Shown here piece by piece: positions 10,618 through 20,324 of a DNA stretch of 25,868 nt (positions are counted from its first letter, which is position 1; each line of letters starts with the position of its first letter). This DNA comes from Chalara sp. BL73 (Eukaryota; Ascomycota; Leotiomycetes; Helotiales). Under the pieces are notes generated by a model. The model saw nothing but the letters and a program-made list of their open reading frames with translations. It searched no databases and was not told the origin of the DNA. The translations under genes were made by a program, and so were the position numbers. The DNA lies in assembly GCA_918026815.1 (NCBI GenBank), contig CAKJVC010000189.1, positions 1-25,868 on the forward strand, in the 5' to 3' direction.

Positions 10618-10728
10618 ACTGCCGCTACACTTAATCCTTCCGATTTCATATCCAATACTCCAGCTTATATCCTCGACCTAATCTACTTCTTTTCTTACCT
10701 ATCGTATCACATACTATTACTGCACAAG

Positions 10729-11797
10729 ATGGGATGGTTCTGGGCAGACTCTGACGTTTCGGTGGTGAATGCAAGAGCAGCCGCCCACCACCACGACAAC
10801 GCCTTCGCCTCCGATGCTTCACCTCCAGTACGTGCATATTCATCGGCCATCTCTACCCATCTAATGTTGTATAGCCAGGGTGCCCAATGCACAACTCCTC
10901 TGCTACAACATCAGCAGCTCCTCAACCAAAGCCAAAGAGTCCTTCCGCAGAAACAGCATGCCCGTATACCCCGGCAGACCAATCACTACCAAACGATACC
11001 TCCAAAACCTCAAAATACTCCAAATACAACCCCTTAAACTATATGTACAATGATCTGTCGCAAGATCGGACACCCGCCCAAGCCATCTCCTCCCTACCGA
11101 ACGAGAAGTCTCTACCATACCAAAAGGCGATGGACAGGGTAACTGGGAGTATCCAAGTCCTCAACAAATGTACCATGCTCTACTACGGAAAGGAACCCCT
11201 GAATCAGAGCTCAAAGAAGGTGTGGAATCTATGGTCTCAATCCACAACTTTTTGAATGAAGGCGCGTGGGCCGAGATCGTCGAGTGGGAGCGGAGATTCA
11301 GCGGTGGGTTAATGAGAGGATGGGAAATGTGCAAGAAGGGAGAGGAAGGAAGCCTAGCTGGTGCAAATCTAGAAGTTGGGGCTAATGAAGATGAAGTCAG
11401 CCAGCCAAAACTGATACGATTTCAAGGGCGACCAAAGGAGATGACTCCAAAGGCAGCCATGATCCAGGTTATGGGCTACGTTTACCCTTCTGCTTTCGCG
11501 TGAGTTTCGCTCTCTTGCTCGGAAGTAACATACTGATAAGAGAGCTATAGGACGGAGCCACCCTTTGATCGCCATGATTGGTTCGTTCAAAGGGAACATC
11601 AAGGCAAGAAGGAGGAGGTCCGTTACGTCATTGACTACTACTCCGGTCCCCCAGAGCCAACAGGAGAGCCTGTTTTCTACCTAGATGTCCGACCTGCCAT
11701 CACACCAACTGCAGCTGTGGAGCGAATGATGCGATGGGGTGGAGATGTTTGGTACCGGGCCTCAGGCGGTGTAGTACGACAACAGCAATCGAATTAG
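10729..11797 (+). CDS. Cytochrome c heme lyase (holocytochrome c synthase), one frameshift
   Basis: Role: attaches heme covalently to apocytochrome c or c1 in the mitochondrial intermembrane space. Seen: exons 10729-10827, 10875-11499 and 11551-11797 with introns of 47 nt (GTACGT...ATAG) and 51 nt (GTGAGT...ATAG). Start MGWFWADS; two Cys-Pro heme-binding motifs, GCPMH (about residue 35) and ACPYT (61); [14 protein letters not shown] (85); then [36 protein letters not shown] (the His of IHN matches the catalytic His of human HCCS), [43 protein letters not shown] and [13 protein letters not shown]. All conserved blocks are present. Oddity: near 11098 (after residue 108, SSLP) one base is missing; both flanks read well but in different frames. 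Total length with that base would be 323 residues, normal for the family. Inference: since this is usually an essential single gene and the rest is perfect, sequence error is likelier than decay. I cannot tell whether it is the cytochrome c or c1 lyase. Confidence 0.92.
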
Positions 11798-12514
11798 AGG
11801 CATAACGATCACATAAAAAGGAACAGACGATAAACGGGTTTGTGGCATTTTCTTGCTTTTCAGCGTTTCTGGGCCGGGCCTCACAGGGAGATATACACAG
11901 GGAAAGATGGTTGCTGGCGCTTCGGGTACTTTGGTTTTCAGGCTTAGTCAAATCGACGATGTCGGAACTCAGTCGAGTCTGATGGTCGTTTTTCCTGGGA
12001 CTCTTCTCCTCTCCACATTGTAAATATAATATATTGGTATAAGGCAAAATCTCCGGTGACTGCTATTTACTTCATTCATGCTGTTCTCAAATGTTACTGC
12101 TCATATCATCCAAGTTTCGAGTAGTACTCGTGACGAGTTTCCTAGCATTTTTGATAGCAGGATCCATCTTCCAAATTCCAGTCCGAACCAGCTTACTGGT
12201 AGTAAGGGCAGGAGCTTTAACCGGCTTCTTCTTAGGGAACCTTTTCTTACTATTTCCCGGTACAGTTCTCGAAAGCCGCCTATCTAACGTCCGGCTTGCC
12301 GGGAATGGAAGGAATCAGGCATACGCATCTTTTCCACCCCGACAAAAGTTTGTTTACATTCCATATGGAGAATGTATGATGGCTCGCACAAATTTCACAT
12401 AAGATATTCTACAAACCTTCTCAAACTTGTGTTTCTGGTCCACAACTACTTGTCTTCCACTCCTTGAAGTCCTTTCATTATCTTTCCTCAACGCAGGTTG
12501 CGTTATTTGACAAC
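11798..12514. other. Intergenic region, heme lyase 3' to hydrolase 5'
   Basis: 717 bp between two same-strand genes: downstream sequence of heme lyase, then the hydrolase promoter. A 103-codon frame at 12091-12402 contains two hydrophobic stretches (VVLVTSFLAFLIAGSIF and LTGFFLGNLFLLF) but lacks an ATG at its beginning and any recognised relative; I do not call it a gene. CCTCAACGCAG at 12487-12497 resembles an intron acceptor, so the 5' UTR may be spliced. Confidence 0.4.
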
Positions 12515-14332
12515 ATGCCTTGGCTATCACGACGCAGCTCTCAGGATAGCAGTGCGGGGATGGATTGCACGATGCAGGCCATGAGGTCGGATATCGACGG
12601 CGGCGTCACGTTCGTACCGGCCATCATGGATGCCTCTTGTGGAACAATGCCCACGCATCATCGACGAGGCCCAGTAAGCCTGGTGGTATCTGACATCGAG
12701 GTCATGCTACGAAACACGACGCGTTGTCTACCTGAGATGGTGCGTTCGTTGTGGACAGCGGACTTGGGTCGGTCGATAGTGGGCTCACTCGCGGCCATGG
12801 ATATCATGGATATTTCGTTACAGATAACACTCGGGTTTCTCGAGTTGTGCATGATAACTGCGGCGATCCCTGCGTTCATAATGCTTCCTGGACTCATGTT
12901 GGTGCCTATCGCCTTGATCTGCGCGATGGTGATCCTGTTTTTATGCTGGCCGTTGAATGGGGAGCAGGTAATACGATGTTCGCGCTGTTCAGGGCGGCCA
13001 TCGGACGATACGATGGCGGAAGAAAGGTGGTTTCACATCAATGGCTCTATGACAAGGTAACCCTCGTTCCGCTAGACATATCAGACTTTGTATTGATGGA
13101 CAAAGCTCTCGTCATATGCTACAACACCTCGACCGTCTCTCAGCGACCTTCGGCCGCCGGATCACTGGTATTCACAATCGCACCTATGGACCAGTATTGG
13201 ACGTGATATTGCCTGTTCTATTATCTATTTTTAACATAAACACCTCTACCTCTAAGGCACTCCATACGCAGCTTCGTGAGGCTATGCTCTCTCAATCCTG
13301 CGGCAAAGTAATCATTATTGCTCATGGCACTGGTGCTTCCATACTCTCCGAAGTTATGGATCGTTTGCATTGCGATATGCCCTTGGATACAATGTCTAAG
13401 ATTGAGATTTACACTTTCGGTTCTGCAGCACGACATATGTCCAACCCGTGCATGATTATGAACCGACCTTTCGACATGAGCAAGATATCTCGTGACTCCA
13501 AGAGATAGCATTCAAACGATGCGATTGGAAGAGAACGAGCGCGTAATCCCTGTAAGCATCTGCTCCCTGTCAAGGAATTGACTCATCTCATACGAAACAG
13601 TATATCGAGCACTACGCCATGACTACCGATCTGACAGCTAACTGCGGAATCATGCACCACACCATGAACGTTCTCGACAACCGCTTTTGTGGTCGCACAT
13701 TCCTTGTATCTCGGCCCGGGTTCTTGTTTGATCAGTACATGGACATGCTTTTCCCACAAATTTCCACTGCCAAGCGCTCTTCCAGTCATATGAGCTTGAG
13801 CAGTGGCGGTATTCTCGATACGGTTGCTGAGGTCGACAGCACCATGGTGGAGAAGCGCGAGTTCACTGCCCTGGGCATTCATGGCACAGCAATGAATGGA
13901 ATGAAACGTATGAGTCTTGGGCGTGGCATGAGCTCCATTTCAAGCATAAACATTCCCGGTGTACTGTCTTTAGAAGATATGGCACAAATGGTCAAGGATG
14001 GCAAATTGGTCGCTGGAGAAGCCAAGGCTGAGACGAGGACGGATAAAAATGGTAAAACGATGAATGGCACTCACGCTGATGCGAAAGAAAAGAAAGACCG
14101 CAAGCAAAATTTGAGTATGTCGATGGGCTCTCCAGTGGATGGTGTCACCATTGCAAAATGTGCCGCCAAGGAGTGCGAGGGCAAGTCTGTTCGCGACCTG
14201 AGTCGTCTGTGGCAGTATCAAAATGGCAGGCGTCCCGCGGGGGAAGGAGATCTGCTGAAGATGGGCGAGCGTTTGATGGGTGGGTTGATGAATGGCTTGG
14301 GCATGATAAACCCTACGGCAGCTCGCCCGTAG
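12515..14332 (+). CDS. Fungal alpha/beta-hydrolase-like membrane protein, nucleophile serine absent, one frameshift
   Basis: Seen: exons 12515-13056, 13106-13551 and 13601-14332, introns of 49 nt each (GTAACC...AAAG, GTAAGC...ACAG); about 573 residues. Start chosen at MPWLSRRSSQ, the first ATG (12515) of the frame. Two membrane helices at about residues 106-123 and 126-145 (LCMITAAIPAFIMLPG, MLVPIALICAMVILFLCW). Then WFHINGSMT, GIHNRTYGPVLDVILP, KVIIIAHGTGASILSEV (about 248-264), KIEIYTFGSAARHMSNPC, VIPYIEHYAMTTDLTANCG, NRFCGRTFLVS and C-terminal KSVRDLSRLWQYQNGRRP. Family knowledge: the strand-turn-helix after IIIAH is the nucleophile elbow of lipase-like hydrolases (G-H-S-x-G); here it is A-H-G-T-G (253-257), so Gly replaces Ser. 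FGSAA and the late His (EHYAMTTD) fit the same fold. Oddity: near 13503 (DSK, then DSIQTMRLEENERV one frame on) there is a +1 frame change without an intron. Function unknown; probably non-hydrolytic. Convergent with the small membrane protein downstream. Confidence 0.8.
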
Positions 14333-14681
14333 GACTTCATTCTTCGTGTGAATTGAATGTGGAGGATGATGAGTGGCATGAAGGCATCTTGGGGATAGAC
14401 GTGAATGAGGAGGGATGTGGCAGGAAGCGATTATTGGGAGAGAGGGGAGGAAGGTGACGCAGAGCGACATTGATATTCTATGTGCGGTTTGGATGTAAGA
14501 TATGAGTTTCTCGGCGAGTTCTTTTCGAGGCAATCTATTTTATGAGCTTTTGGTGCTAGAAGACAACCTACAAGAACTTTTGTATGTCTGCTGCACACCC
14601 TAGGCTTCTTTTCAATTATATGGGGCATTTGGCCATCATTCCATCTCACCAAACATTGTGTAATATGCCCATTTTACAGCC
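14333..14681. other. Convergent intergenic region
   Basis: 349 bp between two genes ending toward each other; shared 3' untranslated sequence. Frames here on either strand overlap or mirror the hydrolase and show no motifs. Confidence 0.5.
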
Positions 14682-15116
14682 CTAGGCAGAGTCCTCACAC
14701 TCTCTGAATGTCGATACTCGTGCCGGATTTGGCCTAGTCAGCCCCCCATTTCCTTCCCAGGCCTCCATTAGAGCTGGCTCCATGCCATATGCAAGATCCT
14801 GTAACTCATATTCTTCATACCTGGGCCCTCCAATAGTGTTACCATAAGCGAGGTTGTTGTTCCTTCCCCAATGCTTCCAGAATCTCCATCTACTGCCGTC
14901 CTTTGTACTTTGCTGTCTCTGCTCTTGTTGACGTTGCTTCAAGATTTTCAATCCCGCCACAAAACACACGACCCCAAGTGGCACAGAGATGAATATACCC
15001 ACGAAAGGGAGAGATGAGAAGCGATCTTCAAGGCCGTCGATAATTGCGAAGCTGGCGGAAGTGGCGAGCATACCGAGGGAGAGGAACAGTCCCACAATGG
15101 CGAGGAACAGAAACAT
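14682..15116 (-). CDS. Small two-TM membrane protein of unknown function (intact)
   Basis: Seen: single-exon frame of 144 residues, ATG at 15116 (preceded by GTTTC context on the coding strand), TAG at 14684-14682. Helix 1 at residues 2-26 (FLFLAIVGLFLSLGMLATSA), a short loop with an Asp/Glu-Arg pair (DGLEDRF), helix 2 at about 36-58 (LPFVGIFISVPLGVVCFVAG), then a basic, glutamine-rich stretch (KQRQQEQRQQ) and a soluble tail rich in Gly, Glu and Tyr (RYEEYELQDLAYG). The positive charge after helix 2 suggests both termini face the cytosol. I do not recognise the family. Unlike its neighbours it has no frame disruption. It could be spliced to more 3' sequence, but the stop and tail look natural. 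Confidence 0.65.
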   Translation of the reverse strand: MFLFLAIVGLFLSLGMLATSASFAIIDGLEDRFSSLPFVGIFISVPLGVVCFVAGLKILKQRQQEQRQQSTKDGSRWRFWKHWGRNNNLAYGNTIGGPRYEEYELQDLAYGMEPALMEAWEGNGGLTRPNPARVSTFRECEDSA

Positions 15117-17151
15117 CCTTTGATGATTGCCGGGATGTTTGTGTGACTTGAGAACGGTATTTTATAGTAGAGGAGGTGTTGGTATGACTGTCGAGCAGTG
15201 GCTTTACAGCAGATAGAGGACTTGCGAATGTGGGTAGTATGTCGGACCACGGAGGTGAACCAGTTCTGGGTTGTTTATATTTTGAACAATTTAACACTTT
15301 TGTTACTTTGGCCACCGCTGAATAAGCGCAGTCACAACGATATTAGAGTACTTTGGATTCTAAGCGCTTGTATCCAGACAATATAGCCGATTACCTTCCA
15401 GATGTAGTCTTGCCATCACCTTCCCATGCCCAGGCAAATTTATATTCTTTGCTGATAGCTTTTAATACCTTATAGCAGCCAATATATTAAGTAAAAAGGG
15501 TCTTAAAGCGGTAAATCAGCAAACATATCTTATGTCTGCAAAGGTCTGATAGGGATAATCCTAAACAGGAAATTTTATCGAGCTAATTAAGGGGCTTAGG
15601 CGAGCGCATTGTACAACTGAAATATGCTAGGCTTTGTTAGTAGCTGAACTGAACTGAGTTGTGATTATTAAGTAAAACAAACAAGGCAAGGCAATGGCTA
15701 AGAATTGTAGATGATCACTTTCCAGGTTAGGCAAAAGAACAACTAATTTTACAAAAATTGCGTTCAATATGGTTTTACCTTCACTGCTTTGGCAGATTGT
15801 AATTACAGACTTATGAGCATTGTCCGACAGAATAGGTCTCTCGGCTGCTGTTGTCATGAAAATATCATCAGTGTTTTAACCGCTACTCAACATGTGAAAC
15901 GTAAAACAGCCAGGCTTTCTGACATTTGTTATTTTGAAAATCCGTAACAACCAATCCAAACAATAGAAAAAGGGTTGTTTCATTTTATCAGCGACCTGAA
16001 TTAATCCCGTGAGCGGCGGCTAGTTCCTGTTGCAAATTGCATCCACGGGTCTGTGGAAAGGTTTCCGGTCACCTACAAAAGGTCCCGCTCATCCTCCGTT
16101 TAGGCTCGTCAGCACCGCGATCGTGTCGAACGCGCCGACAAAAGCAAAATCGAGTACCTAAGTAACAATCGAAGAAAAGATGGCGCGCGGCGGGACTTGA
16201 GGAGGAAGGTGGTGAGTGTGACAAGTAACGTGTAGAGGACTGCGGCGACTATGACGCCTTCGACAGCCCCTTAGGAAGTGGGGGATTGATGGAGTTTGGG
16301 GAGCTTGAAAGACGCGGAGCAGGCGGAGTAGGAGAAAGTAGAGAGGGAGGGTCTGAATGATTAAAAAATGCCATTCTTGTGGTGGTGATGGCGCTGGGTT
16401 GGCAGGACTGGTAGTGGCTATGATATGCATAACTGCGGAAGATACAAAGAAATGAACAGATATTTATTCCTGAGTAAGATATGATTACGTAGCTTCTCTG
16501 GAGCACCTCCATCACTATTTCGCGATTTCAAGGGAGATCAAGCCTGGAAGCTGTCACAATAGAGTATCTGCAAGCACATGCCGCACGATACGAAGCAAAT
16601 CTCTCAATATATGTTCATAAATAAGGGCAGCCACAGATATCGTCCCAATCTTCTCACAAGCCACATGCCAATATGAGATATTCTGCCATATTAAAAGAAG
16701 AAATTGCTCCGGCTGGCGGTCAAAGCTGTAGTCTCGGTTATCGGCATGTTTGTTAAATGCTTCCCAGTAAGCTTATATTCAGAAACCATACTCAACTTTA
16801 TTCCAACGACCAACCAGATGCGCCACCCCCTGTCAATAGCGATGATAGCTGCGCCACATCTAACCACTCCCAGCAATGACAAAACGTGATAGATTATAAG
16901 ATGTGTTGTACCACGAGGTCATATTTTTGTATCTATTTTCCCGATAGCGCACGCTTATTGGTGGGCTTACAGTTGCGACGTGGATTGTGCATTAGTTTGA
17001 TCACCCCGTGCGTATGCTAGTTTCTAAGAGATTTCACTCGACCTTGTCTAACGGCATTAATGACTGATCACTTTATTCCGAATATGTACAAGAACCGATA
17101 TTACACGTCGAGCCTTCTAACTGTCCCTCAAGCGTTCTCCTCATCATAAAC
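15117..17151. other. 2.0-kb gene-poor spacer with a GC-rich purine-skewed island
   Basis: AT-rich from 15.28 to 16.0 kb, with no supported gene. At about 16.15-16.40 kb composition changes: GC-rich with A/G-rich plus strand (runs such as GGAGGAAGGTGG and GAGAGGGAGGG). The minus strand there gives Ser/Pro-rich frames (PPSLLSPTPPAPRLSSSP) which may be chance products of that skew. 16.44-17.15 kb returns to featureless sequence. Confidence 0.45.
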
Positions 17152-18404
17152 TTAGGTGCATTGTGAATAGTACGGTGGAGAAACAGCCACGCAAGTCGAG
17201 CCCGCCTACACAGCATTCATTAGCATTTCATCTCCAAGTACGATTCTAACAGGCCGAACATCCTCCATCAAAAAGAGAAGAGTAGCGTACCTCACAAGTA
17301 GTGCATCCAGTATAAGTATTACCACCACATTGCGCATACTTTGCGACTGTGCAACCAGTTGGACTCGACGTGCCTCCAGTATTCGTTCGAGTGACGGCCG
17401 GACCAGTGGTCTTGCCAGTCTCAACGCCAGCACAGACAGCCCCAGCGGACTTGGTGGTTCCGCCACCATAGACTGTGGGGCCCGGTGCCACGTAGGTCGC
17501 GAGGGCGGCGTGTATGTTGACTAGGATTCCAGGGTCGGACGCTTTGTAGGCGCCGGGGAGGAGACGACGGATGGGGAGGCAGATCCGCCGCCAGTGACAG
17601 TGAGTTGGTCTGGTATTTTTAGTAAGTTTAGGAGGGATTATGAAGAATATTTGGGGAGGAAGAAGAGTATGCGACATACAACAGCTGACGTAAAATTGAG
17701 CACCTCCTGAGGAGCCGGCTACATGGAGGGCGATGACCTCTGCACGGAGAAGATAGTCGCCTGCTGGGATATCGGATGGGATCTTGACGTTCATTCTTCC
17801 GCAGCAGGTGTTCAGATCCTTAGTGCCCCAGTTATCATCGTCTCCTGATGCCGCACCTGCTTTCTATCCCATATTTAGTATTGTATAACGATTTAAATGG
17901 TGCGGTCTTACTGGCGACCATGTATCCTGGAAGATTTTGAACCATCCTGTTGAACCATCTGCGGTTGATGCATCAGTGACCTTTGAAAGGTACACTTGAA
18001 CGGGTCCATAATGAGCACCACCAATTGCTTCATTGGTGCAGGAACGGTCACCATTTTGCTATCGCCTTGTTAGTGCTTCAGATCAGAAATCCAGTTGTGG
18101 AGTCAATTACTTGATGCATTTCTACCGTCAAAGTTTGTCCAGCTACAACGGGGCACTTCCCAGTTACACCTCCCTTGCCATTACATCTAATGGCAGTTCC
18201 CGTCACATCTGTGATAGGGTTATTATTGGATGGTAGACGAACACACGTAGACTGGTAAAGATCTTATTAGTTATGACTCTGTACGCTCTAGTGTGGGTGG
18301 CATATCTGATCAACTGCATTAATCCAAAGTTGTTGGAAGGTGGCATGCCCAGCAACCTTTTGAGCTGCAAGTGCGGCAACGACTGAGATGAATGTGGTTC
18401 TCAT
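17152..18404 (-). CDS. AA9 lytic polysaccharide monooxygenase with C-terminal CBM1, one frameshift and an altered splice donor
   Basis: Role: secreted copper enzyme that oxidatively cleaves cellulose. Seen: six exons, 18404-18306, 18251-18111, 18058-17912, 17863-17680, 17609-17291 and 17205-17152. Signal peptide residues 1-19 (MRTTFISVVAALAAQKVAG), then mature H20 (HATFQQLWINAVDQ), the copper-brace N-terminal His; H96 in GGAHYGPVQVYLSKV is the second brace His; Q185 and Y187 in GGAQFYVSCYQL give the axial site. A Thr/Gly-rich linker leads to CBM1 (YAQCGGNTYTGCTTCE joined across an 85-nt intron to STCVAVSPPYYSQC). With one base added near 17558 the exons sum to 314 residues. Oddities: that one-base loss after S207 (VVS, expected FPGAYKASD) cuts off linker and CBM1; and intron 1 begins AT (CAG|ATATGCC) instead of GT. 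The other introns are GT-AG with 48-85 nt. Upstream lie a TATA element and three CreA-like motifs, fitting glucose repression. Confidence 0.93.
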
Positions 18405-18476
18405 CCTGATGGTATTCTCTGAGGCGTAAAGAAACTCGACAGCGAGAATCCCACAAATATGCGAGGTACTATCGAC

Positions 18477-18484
18477 TCCTTATA
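18477..18484 (-). promoter_or_regulatory. TATA element of the AA9 gene
   Basis: On the minus strand GTATGTATAAGGAG centres about 77 bp before the AA9 ATG, a normal spacing for a strongly expressed secreted-enzyme gene. Confidence 0.5.
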
Positions 18485-18667
18485 CATACGGTGATCCGAA
18501 GTTCTAGTCTTGTGAACATCAGATGGACATGCATAGATTAAATTGTCTACCACCTCCGTCACCGGCAATATACAAAGCGGCCCTTCGATCCTAGCATCTC
18601 CTTACGAAAGCTTGTTCCTTCGAAATCATTTCTTAGAGTACCATTCCAGTCATGTGAAGTCCACATT

Positions 18668-18680
18668 GTGGGGTCCCCAG
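18668..18680. promoter_or_regulatory. Paired CreA-like carbon catabolite repression motifs
   Basis: GTGGGG on plus (18668-18673) and CTGGGG on minus (18675-18680) both fit the CreA/Cre1 consensus SYGGRG and sit one base apart in opposite orientation, about 265 bp upstream of the AA9 start. Closely paired sites are the form that usually works in vivo. The motif is short, so chance is possible. Confidence 0.4.
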
Positions 18681-18800
18681 AGTTAGAAAGCGCCCAAAGC
18701 TGAGACGAAACAATCATTTTTCGGTAAAATTACCGTGGCGGCTGAATGCATACCTGAATAACGGAAGCTTGAGTCCGTATCACAAGGGCAGATGTAGATT

Positions 18801-18806
18801 GCGGGG
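18801..18806 (+). promoter_or_regulatory. Third CreA-like motif
   Basis: GCGGGG fits SYGGRG, about 400 bp upstream of the AA9 ATG. Weak by itself; supports the paired sites nearby. Confidence 0.25.
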
Positions 18807-20192
18807 TGCAGCAAAGTCTTGCTTTGGGTTCTTGAAAACGCCGTTAAGCTTATAATTTATGTTCTGGGATGGTGACACGGGATATCACCGTGAAGTAGGA
18901 CGAATAGACTTAAGGAGAGTTTATCGGCTGAAGTCAGGGCTTGGGAAGAGGCGAGCTTGAGACGCTTTTCGAATACCAATATCAATAAATCTCATCCTAT
19001 CTCCGGTACTCTTATTGTTGTTTTAAAATATTTTGACAACAAACCCAGCAATGAACTTGAAACAATTGAAGTGCACCTAATTTTCCGAAGTAGGATGGCC
19101 ATCACGTGATTGTGACGACTCAATACACACCAAAGCAGCAAGCGTCGTAACGTATTAGGCATTATGGATCACTTGAGTCATGAAAGTATGTGCGGGAACA
19201 AATAAAAAAGCTTATGAAGCAGAGTCAGGCATGGCATACGTTCCGAGTCTGTTCTTGCTATGCACATATCTTGAATTTAAGTTCATCTCACATTCAGACA
19301 TCAACCACTTCTAGATAACACTATAGAATGATATATTCGACCATCAAGGAACAATTTTCAAAGCCAACAGTACATAGCACAATGACCTTATGGAACTCGC
19401 AGCAATGGCCGAGGACCAGGCATTTTGCTAGATCTAAACACTAAAGCAATCATGGAGCGCATCTCCTAGGTCGACTTGCATGCAGTATCGTTGAGAGCAG
19501 AATCTAAGAAAGACACAGTCGCACAGAATCCAAGATAACAATAATAAATCCAAACGCATGAAGTGATCTGATAGACAGGAGCAACTGCTACAAGCAGGAA
19601 TGAAAGTGGGGAAGCAATATATCAGGTGACCAAAAGCTAGCACACGTGACATCTACTCTTTCTTCTACGAATTAAAACAGAAATGCTATGGCACTTTAAT
19701 AGCCATACAAGTATCAGTTGAAAGGTTTTATTTATTAATCAAAGAGACAGTTTCGAACTTTCTCTCTTTCTTCCTTCTGGAACTTGATGCACCTCCATCA
19801 CGTGCCAGAGGTATGTTACCATCCCACTCTTCCCCACCATGGATTAATCAATATCACAAAGTCTGTAAACGCAGCATCATTCGATAAGGTAGTAGAAACC
19901 AACGATGATCACTGCCGAGCTAGTGCCTGGTCGGCAAATCAGGTTCAAGGATGCGTACAATATATTATCAGACCCCGCAAACACGTATCCTCTCCTGCCA
20001 TATGCTGATCCAACTGCCGCTAAAATCAGTATAGTTGCTGCAAGCGTTGTTCCATGCTCCTGGTCGGCTCATGTACTGTAACGTTCAAAATCGCGGTTAG
20101 ATACAGAATCTCCCCACAATTGGTGCAGCTGACGGGCTGGTACTCCTCATCTGGGGTCGGTTATCATGAGCTCGGACAAGTTCATCCAGGGG

Positions 20193-20199
20193 TATAAAA
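20193..20199 (+). promoter_or_regulatory. TATA box of the OPT gene
   Basis: TATAAAA 132 bp upstream of the ATG at 20325, followed by a CT-rich leader (TCATTCATCGCTGTAGTTCTCTGCTC). Confidence 0.55.
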
Positions 20200-20324
20200 T
20201 GGGGTTACCCTGATCATGGCCATTCATTCATCGCTGTAGTTCTCTGCTCACTGTCTCGTGTTGTACAAGCCACGGGTACGCCTTGTCGCTCAGCTTGAGC
20301 TGTACCGGAGCTCATTCATCAATC

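Larger units (their letters stand above)
9798..10728. other. Upstream region of the heme lyase gene
   Basis: About 930 bp with no supported gene between the divergent ABC1-like remnant and the heme lyase ATG. It holds a short 9-bp tandem repeat (10427-10453), a TATA-like run at 10610 and a pyrimidine-rich leader (10660-10725, ...CTACTTCTTTTCTTACC...) just before the ATG, as expected for a fungal promoter and 5' UTR. Confidence 0.5.
18405..20324. other. Divergent upstream region between AA9 and OPT genes
   Basis: 1.9 kb without a supported gene between two genes reading away from each other, so it holds both promoters. Beyond the CreA-like motifs and TATA elements listed separately, frames at 19434-19652 (-) and 19784-20008 (+) have no motif or conserved composition. 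Confidence 0.5.

Noticed and set aside
11700..12047. 115-codon minus-strand frame overlapping the heme lyase end
   Set aside because: Antisense to conserved C-terminal codons and 3' UTR; no family features.
12091..12402. 103-codon hydrophobic frame between heme lyase and hydrolase
   Set aside because: No ATG at its beginning, lies in the expected promoter/5' UTR of the hydrolase, and matches no known family.
13970..14533. 187-codon minus-strand frame opposite the hydrolase C-terminus
   Set aside because: Mirror of a well-supported coding exon on the other strand.
16150..16430. Ser/Pro-rich minus-strand frames in the GC-rich island
   Set aside because: Explained by the purine skew of the plus strand; no stable start, splice signals or motif.
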